Shown piece by piece: positions 43,483 to 54,444 of a stretch of 64,000 bases of DNA; within the stretch, counting starts at the first letter, position 1, and every line of letters begins with the position of its first letter. The notes beneath the pieces are model-generated. The model was not told the origin of the DNA. It did no database searches and worked only from the letters and a program-made list of their open reading frames with translations. The DNA is from Agarophyton chilense. Lineage: Eukaryota; Rhodophyta; Florideophyceae; Gracilariales; Gracilariaceae. The stretch is from the NCBI GenBank assembly GCA_030374765.1, contig JARGXX010000093.1:550248-614247 (forward strand). Direction: 5' to 3'. Position numbers and translations under genes: made by a program.

Positions 43483-44609
43483 CTAGTCACTGAAAAAAGG
43501 AGGCTTATATCTAAAGAAACTACGTACTTGAACACCTTGCTCCAGACGTGTCTTGTAGTTTAATAGAAGCGCCGATGAAGTGTACAGAAGACCAACAAGG
43601 AATCGCCTTACATTCTGTAGAAGAGCAATATCGTTGCGGATGAAAATCTGCTGAAGGTCTTTGTAATTCCATTCGACGGAGACACGCATCACATTCATCT
43701 TAGTATTCTATTCCGCCTGCTGTGATGTAGCGGTAGCCCTCCCGAACGCTACTTGGTCCCATGGGCGCTGCACGTATGCAGCATCGCCGTAGATATAGTA
43801 CTGCTCCCCATCAATTAGCAGCCTAATTTCCGACTCACTTGCTATATTGCTATTGCAAGGCAGTTTTATATCATGAAGGCGCCCTACTTCAGGTCCGTAT
43901 AGGTGAAACATGAGTTCGTCTGGTTTGGTAATCTTTTGATAGATTAAGCAGTTCATCCTCTGGTGACCTCGATAAGAACACCTTTGATTCACTCTGGGGC
44001 CTCCAGGGCGCTGCATTTTTATCTTAGTGCAGTCAATGAAGCCTACAAACTGATCAAATGGAGCTCCTGCTTGTTCAATACACTTAGCGTAATATGAGGC
44101 TCTTGATTGGAGAAACGAAATGTTTATAGTAGTATCCAAGTGATCTTTAAATCCCACAAAACCTCCAAGACCTTTCACAAAATTACACTCATCGTAGAGT
44201 ACCGCCTACCAAACTTAGGTTCGAGGTCATACTAAATGCAGGCAGAGGATAACCCACGCAGAACATGGCAGCATGCTGTTATACTGTCGCATCTGTAGCG
44301 GTTGCGCTTGGTTGCAGCCAATCCCCATCTCATTTCTTGAGCCACTTTCTCGATATCCTCTTTCCTAAACCGAAAATTGTGAAGACTGTGCTCCTGAGAG
44401 TGACTGTTCATGCTGAACGAGTAGTGGTTACTAGAATTCGACCTTGCATGCAGATGAACTACATCCGCTCTTTCTTTTCTCACCCTCATCCACATCCTCA
44501 TCAGTACTTCCGTAGAAACATCCCCAATAATTTCTAGTAGCCAAGAACTCTTCCTAATTTTGTGCGCCGCAATGGTCCGGCAGACCTTAAAGTCATCTTT
44601 TCGTACCAT
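43483..44609 (-). pseudogene. PIF/Harbinger transposase, one frameshift and one stop
   Basis: The N-terminal segment (44,609-44,232) ends in HNFRFRKEDIEKVAQEMRWGL and SITACCHVLRGLSSAC, the helix-turn-helix region of DDE_Tnp_4 proteins. After a frameshift near 44,200, 44,178-43,711 reads FVGFIDCTKIKMQRPGG (first Asp), CSYRGHQRMNCLIYQKI, LYGPEVGRLHDI and YYIYGDAAYVQRPW (second Asp). After an in-frame TAG (43,708-43,710) it continues NVMRVSVEWNYKDLQQ (catalytic Glu) to 43,483. All three catalytic residues are present, so decay is recent compared with the 21-kb relic. TIRs were not located. Confidence 0.78.
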
Positions 44610-46099
44610 GGTGCCTGGTCCAAAGCATGTTCGGTCTCAAGGAAGAAGATGCCATGGTGCTGAAATCGAAAGCTGCGCCAACATATAATACGATGATTGG
44701 ATAGACGGCGCGCTACTTGGCGATGGCCAACCGAACGCAGATCATTTGGCGTTTGGCTCGTCTCCTTTCTGAAGTTAGCTCCCATAGATGATATGCTGCT
44801 TCGATGAGGAGGTTCGTGCCAACCAGAAACTGCAGCGCCATTTCACTTGTAAGATGAAGCTTTTGTGCGCCACTTGGTTCGAAACGTTTGGTTCTCTGGC
44901 GGAACGATCGGATTTGACACCCTTCTCTGCCCTCAAGCGTTGGGGTAGAGCTCAAACTTGGAGAGGATAACCGCGATGTAGAGGCGGAAGCGTCCGTATT
45001 GGTTGAAATCGTTTAGCTTCGAGTGTCTGGAAGAAGTTCGGACACCTGATTCCATTCATGTAGCGACGGTAAAGTCTGGTGCTCGCCGGCTATACTCGCC
45101 AGCTGCGCTCCTGTCCAAATTAATTTTACATGCAACGACTGAAGCCGAGAGATTTTTGGACCCGTTGCAGCGAGGTGATATTGGAAACCATTGGTTAAAG
45201 TTCAAATGAGATAGTGTCTATAGGACAGCTACGTCAATTCCATATGCTTTCAATGGGCCTAAGTCTTGTGTGCGATAACATATGTATGTGTTTATCACCA
45301 TGTTTTATCAATTCCCGTACTTAAGGTGCTGCTTTCCTTGTTTCTGTGGCTGCTGAGAGTACGCTTGCATTCAGAAAATCATGTTTTGTTGCACTTCATC
45401 AGTATAGGTCAGACAGACTTGATCCGCAGTTTCGGAATGATTTGATTCCAATTTCAGCTGTATCTAATACTGTTTCAGCTACAACCTCATCGGCACAAGT
45501 ATTGTCGCTCTGCGCACTGCACTTCCGCGTCCAGCGCTGGAGCCTGTTTTCCCACGGCCAATCTGTATCCGTAGCCTCTTTCGTATTCTCGAAGCATCAT
45601 GTGCCTGCGCGCACACACCCTCAAATCAGTGTGTATGCTTCGTCACTATCACGTTGTCGTCGATAATTGATACTAGTTTCAGCAAGCTTTATTTGCTATA
45701 AAGCACACGCACTGACACCATTTGCGCTTCGGTGAAACTGCGTTCTTGGGTTCGTCAAACAGCCGATTGCGCGCCTATTTGCAGTATCTATTGTATCATC
45801 TGCTTAGATACGCAGCCGCATCAAGCCGGCTGACAAATTTCGCCGTATCAAAAGGGGGGGGCCATTATGAACTCTCTACTACCTTGAAATACATCGTGTG
45901 TTGCACGCGCTGTCGATGCCTCAAAACATCCTCGCAACAGGTGCTGGTTTTTTGTCGCGATGGTACAGCTGCAAAGTGAGATTCAATATCGTGCTTGATT
46001 CCAGCCAGGTCATTCGCCAAACTTTTGATCTTGTACCACTACCGCTGAGGCGACCCTTCAGCTGAAAGTCAGTTTTTTCTGCATTTCAATTCGCGCTCG
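44610..46099. other. No supported gene
   Basis: Several short frames on both strands (44,713-44,955 minus, 45,003-45,209 plus, 45,346-45,666 plus) without motifs. Part may be the right arm of the Harbinger element. Confidence 0.35.
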
Positions 46100-46252
46100 T
46101 GTTGTAAGCGCCCTCCTGGGCGCCAACGCCGACATAGGCGCAAGATCTGTCGTGAGTGCAAACTCTGGCGGTGGCACAAACGCAGGCGTGGTGGTAAACG
46201 CCGGCGTCGGTGCAAACGAAGGCCTGGACTGGAACGCTGTGGGCGGCGATTA
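46100..46252 (+). repeat. 18-bp minisatellite
   Basis: From 46,172 the sequence runs in 18-bp units beginning GGCG or GGCC and ending in AACGC/AACGA; looser units precede it from about 46,118. In one frame it gives hexapeptides of the pattern G-x-x-x-N-A (GGTNAG, VVVNAG, VGANEG, LDWNAV), stopping at TAA 46,250-46,252. The frame is short and there is no evidence that it is translated. Confidence 0.55.
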
Positions 46253-46532
46253 AGGTATCACGCGCATAACGTTTGGTAGCGTGTTGGTGGATTTTGACGC
46301 AAGCGCGCTGGTGTGAGGTGAGAATTCAAGTTCCCAAGCGTGTCGTTGCCATAAAAAGCGCCCAAGTGCACCGAGCTGAATTTCGTACTTAAAACAAATA
46401 TCAATACGAAAAGTATAAAAAAGTATTTAGTGCTAACTTGGAAATGTATATTTTCGTACGCCAATTTTCTTTGCGCAAACCTGTATACCTGTATACGAAA
46501 TTTATAAAAAGAGGCTTCTTGCTTAAATCCTC

Positions 46533-47221
46533 TGTTGGCTGTTGACCCTGTGCTGTCACTGAAAACCAAAAGTGCAGAGGAGCATGGGCTGTTTTGGAGG
46601 GTGTCTCTGAAAAAGCGCATATGCGTGTCAGTCGGATCTCAACGTGAACTCGGGCTGTGATTGGCTACTGCAAATGTGCACATGCAATGTGGTGTGTACA
46701 AGTGGTATGGCACTATTGGGTTTGTCTGTGGTACACGTGTGTACGTGGTCTTCTTGTACTACTGTGCACGCTGTTCAACCTGTCCAGCTGGTGTACTATG
46801 AACACATCTCACAAGGTGTAACGAATGTACTTGGAGAAGAGACGTGACATGTGTATTACAGGAGACTTGGTGTACTGTGCTGGAACGTGAATGTGTATGG
46901 AGGCGGATTGCAAGTAGTGTGTGCTGGCATATTGAATTTGTGCACACGTCAGTGTAATTATGGGCTGTGCCCTGTTATATTGCCTTGTTGTGTGCTGCGA
47001 TGAACATTGACTAGGGTTAATGTCATGCTTGAATATGATTGGTAGTATTGAGTGTCCCTGCTTTGTAGTCTAGGGTTTACTTTGGGTTGGATTCTAGACA
47101 GCTGACGTTTTCAAGTAGTACATAAGTGAAAGTTTGAGCGCCTCCAAGTAAATCCAAGCTAGAGCTGGCGAACTTCCTTTTCATTCCCTCAACCTTTCCT
47201 TCACCATTTCCATATCCAACA
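46533..47221 (+). repeat. 5' LTR, family A plus copy
   Basis: TGTTGG at the start and CCAACA at the end make a perfect 6-bp inverted terminus. It is 9 bp shorter than the 3' LTR, mainly because of a deletion in a GTGCACTGT repeat near 46,975. The TATA element is altered (TACATAAG at 47,119). Confidence 0.9.
47119..47126 (+). promoter_or_regulatory. Mutated TATA box in the 5' LTR of the plus copy
   Basis: The other three family A LTRs read TATATAAG at the matching place (53,064-53,071; reverse strand 54,540-54,547 and 60,487-60,494). Here it is TACATAAG. In Copia elements the 5' LTR promoter drives the genomic RNA. Confidence 0.6.
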
Positions 47222-47235
47222 GGTTATGGGCCCAG
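47222..47235 (+). promoter_or_regulatory. Primer-binding site for an initiator tRNA-Met half-molecule
   Basis: GGTTATGGGCCCAG starts at the first base after the LTR. It is complementary to the anticodon arm (nt about 27-40, including anticodon CAU) of eukaryotic initiator tRNA-Met, not to a tRNA 3' end. Drosophila copia and yeast Ty5 use this internal site with a cleaved tRNA half. The same 14 nt recur at 60,378-60,391 (reverse) and 62,635-62,648. Confidence 0.85.
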
Positions 47236-48423
47236 CCCCGCTGACGTCTGCCGTTTAGTTCGTCTCTCGCCGCTCTCCTGCACCGCCGTTCACCCGTTTC
47301 GCTGTTATTCTCTCTTCGTCTCCACCGCCGTAGCCGTTGCGTCGGGTGTGTGACCGTATCGTGGGTTTGTGTTGGTATTTCCTTTCGGTCTTGTGTTCCT
47401 CCTTGAGGGCGTTGTGGTGGTAGTGGTTGGACGTTATTATCGTGATTGTGTTTGGGTGCTCGTTGTTCCCCGTGTTTGTCGATCGCTATCCGTTTTCTTT
47501 GGTCTCCCTCTGTTTCGTTGATTTGTGGATCCCCGCGTCGTGTGCGTGTTCTGATCTGAGAGGTTGAGGACCGTGTTTGTTGAAGTCTGGGTCTGGAGTT
47601 CTTCGCTCAGCGTTCGTGTGTGTTTGTGTGTTTAGTCTGCATCTTTGCCTGTGCGACGAGCAGTTGATCCGAGGTACTTTGGGTGATTCCTTGTACTCGA
47701 GAACGTTAGCCTGGAGGCTTGAACCAAAGCAGGTGTACTGTCAAGCGGGTTCCCCACTGGTCTTTTTAGGGCGGATAACAGTGACGGTCGAAAGATCTGG
47801 TTGAACTTTGCGGGTGCATTTGTGGACGGGGTGCCGTGGCGCACTTCATTTGGCTGGTTGTTTGACTTTGTGTGTGAGCCCGACCTTTGTGGTTGGGCAC
47901 TTGGACTGTTGTGAACAGCATCCATAAGGAGCTTTTGATCCGCAGTACGCGGGGAGGCGACGTTTCGAAGGCTGACCTCCTTTTCAGGATCAGGCAGCGT
48001 GCGATCTTCATTGATTGCTCGTTAGAAGCGTATCTTGGTGTTGAAGTAGCTTCGGTTTCGAGGTCGCGCTAGTTCTTGAAAGAGGCCAGAGAGGGTCAAC
48101 TTGGTGAAGGCATATCTTCGGTCATTAACCATCCTCTGGAAGCCTCGTAAGGAGCAACGCGCCTTCTCCTTTTGACGTAAGAGGAGGTAGACTGCAGAAA
48201 ACCGTTATCTACCCAGAAGAGCTCTGGGGGCCAGGGGTCCGACCTTTAGGGACGCGGGTATAGGAAGCTCTGCCAGTGCGCCCGCAGACTATTGTCTGTT
48301 CAATCTTGAAGAATTATTTGTTGTTTGTTGTTTTTTTCTTTGTTGTTGTTGTCTGTTGTTGTTGTTCACTTGTCTGTTGCTGCCAAGCCATCTCTCCCGG
48401 CCTCTTGTGACACTTTGCACAAC

Positions 48424-51400
48424 ATGGATTCGTTCAGTGCGGTGAAAATCGAAAAGCTGGTTGAGGATAACTTCCACGTGTGGAAGCAGAAGATTGAGCT
48501 GCTGCTTGCACTCAAGGACCTCGACGGTCACCTCGACTCTGTTAGACCCACTGACGAAGATGAGCTGTCGACTTGGAAGAAGAAAGAAGCCAAGGCCAGA
48601 GCTATTATTGGTCTCACACTCAGTGATGAGCATTTAGATCATGTGTGGGACTCCGACAACGCTGCCGATATGTGGAAAGCCATTTGCGATGTGTTCCAAC
48701 GCAAGACTATGCTCAACAAAATCAACGCCCGACGGTCCTTTTACTCTGCCAAGATGCGTGATGATGAGAAAATGCTTCAGTTCATCAACCGTGTACGTCA
48801 TCTGGCATCGGACCTGAAGTGTATCGACGTTGTTGTTGAAGAGGAGGACATTGCTATGGCCATCCTATGCGGACTCCCGGAAAGATTCGAGCACCTCATC
48901 GTGGCAATTGATACCACGATTGGCGATCGTCAACTCACTCTAGAGTTTGTGAAGAGTCGTCTGCTGCAAGAAGAGCAGCGAATGAACGATCGTGCCAAGG
49001 AGGATCCTGGTGGAAGTGAGGCAGCTTTGGTTGGCAGGCAGTCGCGATGGAAGAGCATCGAGTGTCATTATTGTCATAAGAAGGGTCATATCCAGAGGAA
49101 CTGTTTCAAGAAGCAACGTGATGGGGCTAACAGGAATCAGGTCGGTGCTGCTCACCCAACTGTCAATACTGAGCTCAGCGATGAGCGAGGTACGGGTGGC
49201 AACGAATCTGACTTTGTATGTCTCATTGCTACTGGCTCTGATAAAGCCACGAACAGTGACTGGATTGTTGACTCTGGTGCTACTGCCCACATGACTTTTG
49301 ACGAATCCATGTTCCAAATATATGATAGTAAGGTGTCTTCTGGCGTTAGCATCGGTAATGATTCCAAACTAGAGTCTGTTGGTCACGGTAGTGTGGAGCT
49401 TGATCTGATTGTGGAAGGGTCCAAACAAAAGTGCCAGCTGAAGCAAGTTGTTCATGTACCGAATTTAAGGTACCATTTGCTTTCTGTATCGGCGATTTGT
49501 GATGTGGGGTGCAAAGTAGTGTTTGAAAAAGAGAAGGTATGTGTATACAAGGGGTCAAAAGTGGTTGCCTTGGGGCGCCGCGTCAAAGGCCTATACTACC
49601 TTTGCACTGCTGCACACCAGTGTTCAGATGTAAACAGCGCACTTGTGTCGGACTTGTCACTATGGCATGCTCGAATGGCTCATGTGAATGTGGATGGTAT
49701 CAAGCATATGGCTCGAAACAAGGTTGTGTCAGGGCTCAATGTAGACGTTGCGCAGGATTCAGATGTGTGTGGCTCATGTGTAGTAGGAAAAGCAACCCGT
49801 GCTCCGACTCCCAAGCAAGGGGGGGAACGAGCAAAACACGTACTGCAACTTGTTCACTCCGATGTGTCAGGTCCAGTAAGTGTGAAATCCTTGGGAGGCT
49901 CGCACTACTTCGTCCCATTCATCGATGATCACAGTCGTTTCTGCTTCTTCTACATGCTCAAAACTAAGGATGAGGTGTTCCAGATGTTCCTAAGGTGGCT
50001 CAAGTTTGTTCAAAACCAAACCGGCAGACAAGTGAAAACCATCATCGCACGTGAGAGTGTGCTCAAAGCATTGCGCACTGACAACGGTGGTGAATATCTG
50101 TCACATCGTTTTACCAAAGAACTTGAACGTCACGGTATTGAGCATCAGTGAACTGTGCCTTACAATCCTCAGCAGAATGGACTTGCCGAACGGTTCAACC
50201 GCACACTCATGGACTTGGTCAGATCGATGTTATGTCACAAGAAATTGCCAAAGCACTTTTGGGCTGAGGCACTGAATGTTGCAGTGTATGTGCGCAACCG
50301 TGTGACTTGCAAAGCTCTTCCAAGTATTGTGACACCATATGAACTGTGGCACGGTCAGAAGCCTGATGTGAGCAACCTGCGTGTGTTTGGGAGCCGATGC
50401 TGGTACAAGGTTGTGGATCATAAGCTGAAGAAGCTAGAGGAGCGTGGTGTGGAAGCTATCTTTATTGGGTACACCCCAGGGTCTCACGGATACAAGTTGT
50501 GGGACTCTGAAAAGAAAAAGGTGATTGTGTCAAGAGATGTACGGTTTGATGAGTTTTCGGGCTCAGACAACCAGTTTAGCTATGAGGAAGAGGACTACGC
50601 AGACATTGACTTTAGTAATATGTCTAGTCCACATGATACCTCTACATCTGACACATCTAGTGGACCCAGCGATGATGACCCTTCTGCGCCTTTGCCTGAC
50701 TCTGATGATGCTTCTGACAGCTCTGTTGATGATTCCGCAGCTGATACACCAGTTGAGCCTGTAGTGCATGAGACACAACCTGTTCGTAGGTCCACGCGTG
50801 AACGTAGGAAGCCGAGCTCATGGTGGCGTGCAACTGCTCTACTCACTGCCAGTGATGACACCCCGTCGTCATATGATGATGCTGTGTCACGTCCTGATTC
50901 CGAAGCATGGAAGAAGGCAATGAAGAGTGAGTACCAGTCACTAATTGAGCATGACACATGGGACTTAGTGCCAAGGCCAGCAGACAGCAACGTGATTTCG
51001 TCCAAGTGGGTGTATGTGCAGAAGTATGAAGCAGCACCATCTGGTGAACCAACTATCAGGTACAAGGCTCGTATGGTTGCTAGAGGATTCTTGCAAATCG
51101 AGGGTGTTGACTTTTCTGAAACATATGCACCTGTTGTTAAGTTTACCTCGATCAGGATGATTCTGTCAGTGACTGCTGTTCGAGACTTTCATTTGCACCA
51201 GATGGATGTGAAAACAGCTTTTCTGAACGGTGACCTTGAGGAGACAGTGTACATGGAGCAGCCAACAGGTTTTGTGCAGCAAGGTAACGAGGATCTGGTG
51301 TGTCGTTTGAAGAAAGCCATCTATGGGCTACGACAGGCACCCAGACAGTGGCATGCAAAGATATACTCGTTCCTTGTTGAGGAGATGCAGTTGACGCCAA

Positions 51401-52449
51401 ATGACGCAGATGAGTGTGTGTACAGCGGAAAGATACTGGGATTTGTTGTTCTAATTGCTCTATACGTTGATGACTTGCTTATTGCAAGTCCGAGCATGAA
51501 GACAATGGATCGTGTAAAGGCAGAGCTGTCGTCTCGGTTCCACATGAAAGACCTCTATCAAGCTCGCATGGTACTCGGATTCGAGATCCACCGTGACAGA
51601 GTTATGCGAGAGTTGTATCTGACTCAGTCTGCGTACACACAAAAGGTCGTGGAACGTTTTGGCATGCACCAGTCCAAACCAGTTGACACTCCAATGGAAG
51701 TTGGCATGGACCTGTCTGCCATTCAGGATGTACTCAGGGAGGTGCCGTACCGTCAGGCAATTGGCTGTCTCATGTATTTGTCTGTAGGAACTCGTCCAGA
51801 TATCTCATACGCGGTGTCCAAACTTGCCAAGTATGTTGAGAAACCTGGAGAGATTCACTGGAAGGCAGTCAAACGTGTGCTTCGCTATCTCAACGGTACT
51901 TGTACATTTGGTCTCACCTACGGCTTAAACACCGATTTGGCACTTCACGGCTACGTGGACTCTGACTGGGCAGGCGATGTTGCAAACCGCAAGTCTACCA
52001 GTGGGTACTTGTTCATGATGGCTGGAGGTCCTGTGTCATGGTGTTCACGTCAGCAAGAAGTGGTTGCACTGTCTAGTGCTGAAGCTGAGTATGTGAGTCT
52101 GTGCAGTGGTTCCAAAGAGGCCATCTGGCTTAGGCGTTTGTGGAATGGCATCGGCATAGTCATTGGAGTAGAAGTGGCCGATTCGGTAAAGTTGCTTGTT
52201 GAACCAACGCCTGTATATGTTGACAACCAAGGGTGCATTGACCTTGCCCAAAATGGCGTTGTCAACAAGCGTACCAAGCATATCGACATTCGTTTTCACT
52301 TTACTCGAGAAGCTCTACGTGACAAGTCGATTGTGTTGTTCTACTGCCCTACCGATTGCATGACTGCCGATATGCTCAACAAACCACTTTGCCGTGTGAA
52401 GCACGAGAGGTTCCGTGAAGACAGTGGCGTCCGACACCTAGACCTTTGA
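48424..52449 (+). pseudogene. Family A gag-pol, plus copy, interrupted by TGA at codon 576
   Basis: The frame is colinear with the intact minus copy and keeps all its domains: gag, CX2CX4HX4C knuckle, protease DSG, integrase, RT with YVDD and RNase H. Its single stop, TGA at 50,149-50,151, stands where the minus copy has CGA (Arg576), inside the integrase core between the second Asp (553) and the Glu (589). Translation would yield gag, protease and a truncated integrase. The start is taken as ATG 48,424 (MDSFS...); an in-frame upstream extension to 48,325 is possible but is leader sequence. Confidence 0.9.
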
Positions 52450-52460
52450 TGTCAGTGACA

Positions 52461-52469
52461 GAGGGGGAG
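52461..52469 (+). promoter_or_regulatory. Polypurine tract, family A plus copy
   Basis: GAGGGGGAG immediately precedes the 3' LTR; it primes plus-strand DNA synthesis. The pol stop (TGA 52,447-52,449) lies 11 bp upstream. Confidence 0.85.
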
Positions 52470-53167
52470 TGTTGGCTGTTGACCCTGTGCTGTCACTGAA
52501 AACCAAAAGTGCAGGGGAGCATGGGCTGTTTTGGAGGGTGCCTCTGGAAAAGCGCATATGCGTGTCAGTCGGATCTCAACGTGAACTCGGGCTGTGATTG
52601 GCTACTGCAAATGTGCACATGCAATGGGGTGTGTACAAGTGGTATGGCACTATTGGGTTTGTCTGTGGTACACGTGTGTACGTGGTCTACTTGTACTACT
52701 GTGCACGCTGTTCAACCGGTCCAGCTGGTGTACTATGAACACATCTCACAAGGTGTAACGAATGTACTTGGAGAAGAGACGTGACATGTGTATTACAGGA
52801 GACTTGGTGTACTGTGCTGGAACGTGAATGTGTATGGAGGCGGATTGCAAGTAGTGTGTGCTGGCATATTGAATTTGTGCACACGTCAGTGTAATTATTG
52901 GCTGTGCACTGTGTGCACTGTATATTGCCTTGTTGTGCGCTGCAATGAACATTGACTAGGGTTAATGTCATGCTTGAATATGATTGGTAGTATTGAGTGT
53001 CCCTGCTTTGTAGTCTAGGGTTTCCTTTGGGTTGGAGTCTAGACAGCTGACGTTTTGAAGTAGTATATAAGTGAAAGTTTGAGCGCCTCCAAGTAAATCC
53101 AAGCTAGAGCTGGCGAACTTCCTTTTCATTCCCTCAACCTTTCCTTCAGCATTTCCCTATTCCAACA
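52470..53167 (+). repeat. 3' LTR, family A plus copy
   Basis: 698 bp, TGTTGG...CCAACA, with an intact TATATAAG at 53,064. It abuts a family B pol fragment directly. Confidence 0.9.
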
Positions 53168-53436
53168 AAGTGCAAGGTGCTGTGCCCATTCGTTCGGACA
53201 ACCAGTGCGCCATTGACTGGGCAACTGGTGAACGCTGTCCGTCGGGTCGCGCTAAGCACATTGACGTTAAGTTGCACTTCGTTCGGGAACTAGTCAAGGA
53301 TAGTCCCATCAATGTGACGTACGTTCCAAGTGAAGACAATGATGCGGACTTCTTAACTAAACCACTTGGCCCAGGTCTTCACAACAATAACGTGGACCGT
53401 GTTGGACTTGGCCGAGCAGTCGAGGAGGAGTGTTGA
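53168..53436 (+). pseudogene. Family B RNase H C-terminus, 5'-truncated
   Basis: The fragment reads QGAVPIRSDNQCAIDWATGERC, KHIDVKLHFVRELVKDSPINVTYVPSEDNDADFLTKPLG. This is the last 85 or so residues of a Copia RNase H (the DNQ and ADFLTKPL motifs). It is not family A sequence. The frame runs through the purine tract GAGGAGGAG and ends on the first six bases of the LTR, TGT TGA, so the LTR supplies the stop codon. Everything upstream was removed at the junction with the family A LTR. Confidence 0.85.
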
Positions 53437-54102
53437 GGTTTGGTCGACTGTGCCCCCAAGCCCTTTGGAGTGTTGGAAATAGTGGAAAACGAAAAGTGGA
53501 TTTAAGCATGGGCACTTTTGGGCACCCTCCGCTGAAAAACGCATATGCGCCTCATCTCAATCTCAACGTGAAACGGCCATCTGATTGGCTACTGCAAATG
53601 CCCTCATGCAACGTGGTATGGACAAGTGGTCTGGTTCTAATGGGGCGTATTGGGCTTCGGCCCAAGTGGAGCGATTTGATTGGACGAGAGCGCTGAATGA
53701 GCACGGGCTATGCAGTTGGAGAGAATGTGCGAATGTGGGCTGGATACGGGGTTTGGCCGTAACAGCCGAATCTGGGCTGCGCGGGGTGGTTGGCACTGGC
53801 GCACCACTTTGGATGATTTTTTGAGTTTTTATTTGATATGCTTCATGTTTGAAATTGTTTTCACGCGCAACTCCTCGTCGCACAGTGGCAAGGTGTGAGA
53901 CGTGGGTGACCCGCCGACGGTCAGCACCGGCGGCGGAACTGCGTGCGAGGTAGATATAGTTTTCAATGACGGTCGCCAACGATCGAAGTAAATTGTCAAG
54001 GCTGACCACCTTCCTTTGTTTCTCTTCTTTTAGTTTTCTCTTCTTCTCGTCTTTTCCCCCTCTTCTTCCTTTTCCTTTACCTAACCTGCGCTCACGTTGT
54101 GA
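53431..54102 (+). repeat. 3' LTR of family B
   Basis: It starts TGTTGAGG after a GAGGAGGAG tract and ends ...CACGTTGTGA, aligning with 61,967-62,634. The end is GA rather than the usual CA. It shares a block of about 100 bp (53,536-53,635) with the family A LTR. Its right neighbour is antisense family A pol. Confidence 0.85.
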
Positions 54103-54444
54103 CGACACACCAGATCCTCGTTTCCTTGCTGCACAAAACCTGTTGGCTGCTCCATGTACACTGTCTCCTCAAGGTCACCGTTCAGAAAAGCTGTTTTCAC
54201 ATCCATCTGGTGCAAATGAAAGTCTCATACAGCAGTCACTGACAGAATCATCCTGATCGAGGTAAACTTAACAACAGGTGCATATGTTTCAGAAAAGTCA
54301 ACACCCTCGATCTGCAGGAATCCTCTAGCAACCATACGAGCCTTGTACCTGATAGTTGGTTCACCAGATGGTGCTGCTTCATACTTCTGCACATACACCC
54401 ACTTGGACGAAATCACGTTGCTGTCTGCTGGCCTTGGCACTAAG
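54103..54444 (-). pseudogene. Antisense fragment of family A reverse transcriptase
   Basis: It matches 56,307-56,648 of the minus element (SSKWVYVQKYEAAPSGEPTIR, KARMVARGFLQIEG). It has its own nonsense change: GTT CGA of the intact copy is GTA TGA here. It is bounded on the left by the family B LTR and on the right by the family A LTR at 54,445. Confidence 0.85.

Larger units (their letters stand above)
46533..53167 (+). mobile_element. Family A Ty1/Copia retrotransposon, plus copy, complete but with a premature stop
   Basis: 5' LTR 46,533-47,221, primer site 47,222-47,235, leader to 48,423, gag-pol 48,424-52,449, polypurine tract 52,461-52,469, 3' LTR 52,470-53,167. It is nearly identical to the minus copy at 54,445-61,089. 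The five bases before the 5' LTR (TCCTC) and after the 3' LTR (AAGTG) differ, so there is no target-site duplication and at least one end has been rearranged. Confidence 0.93.
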
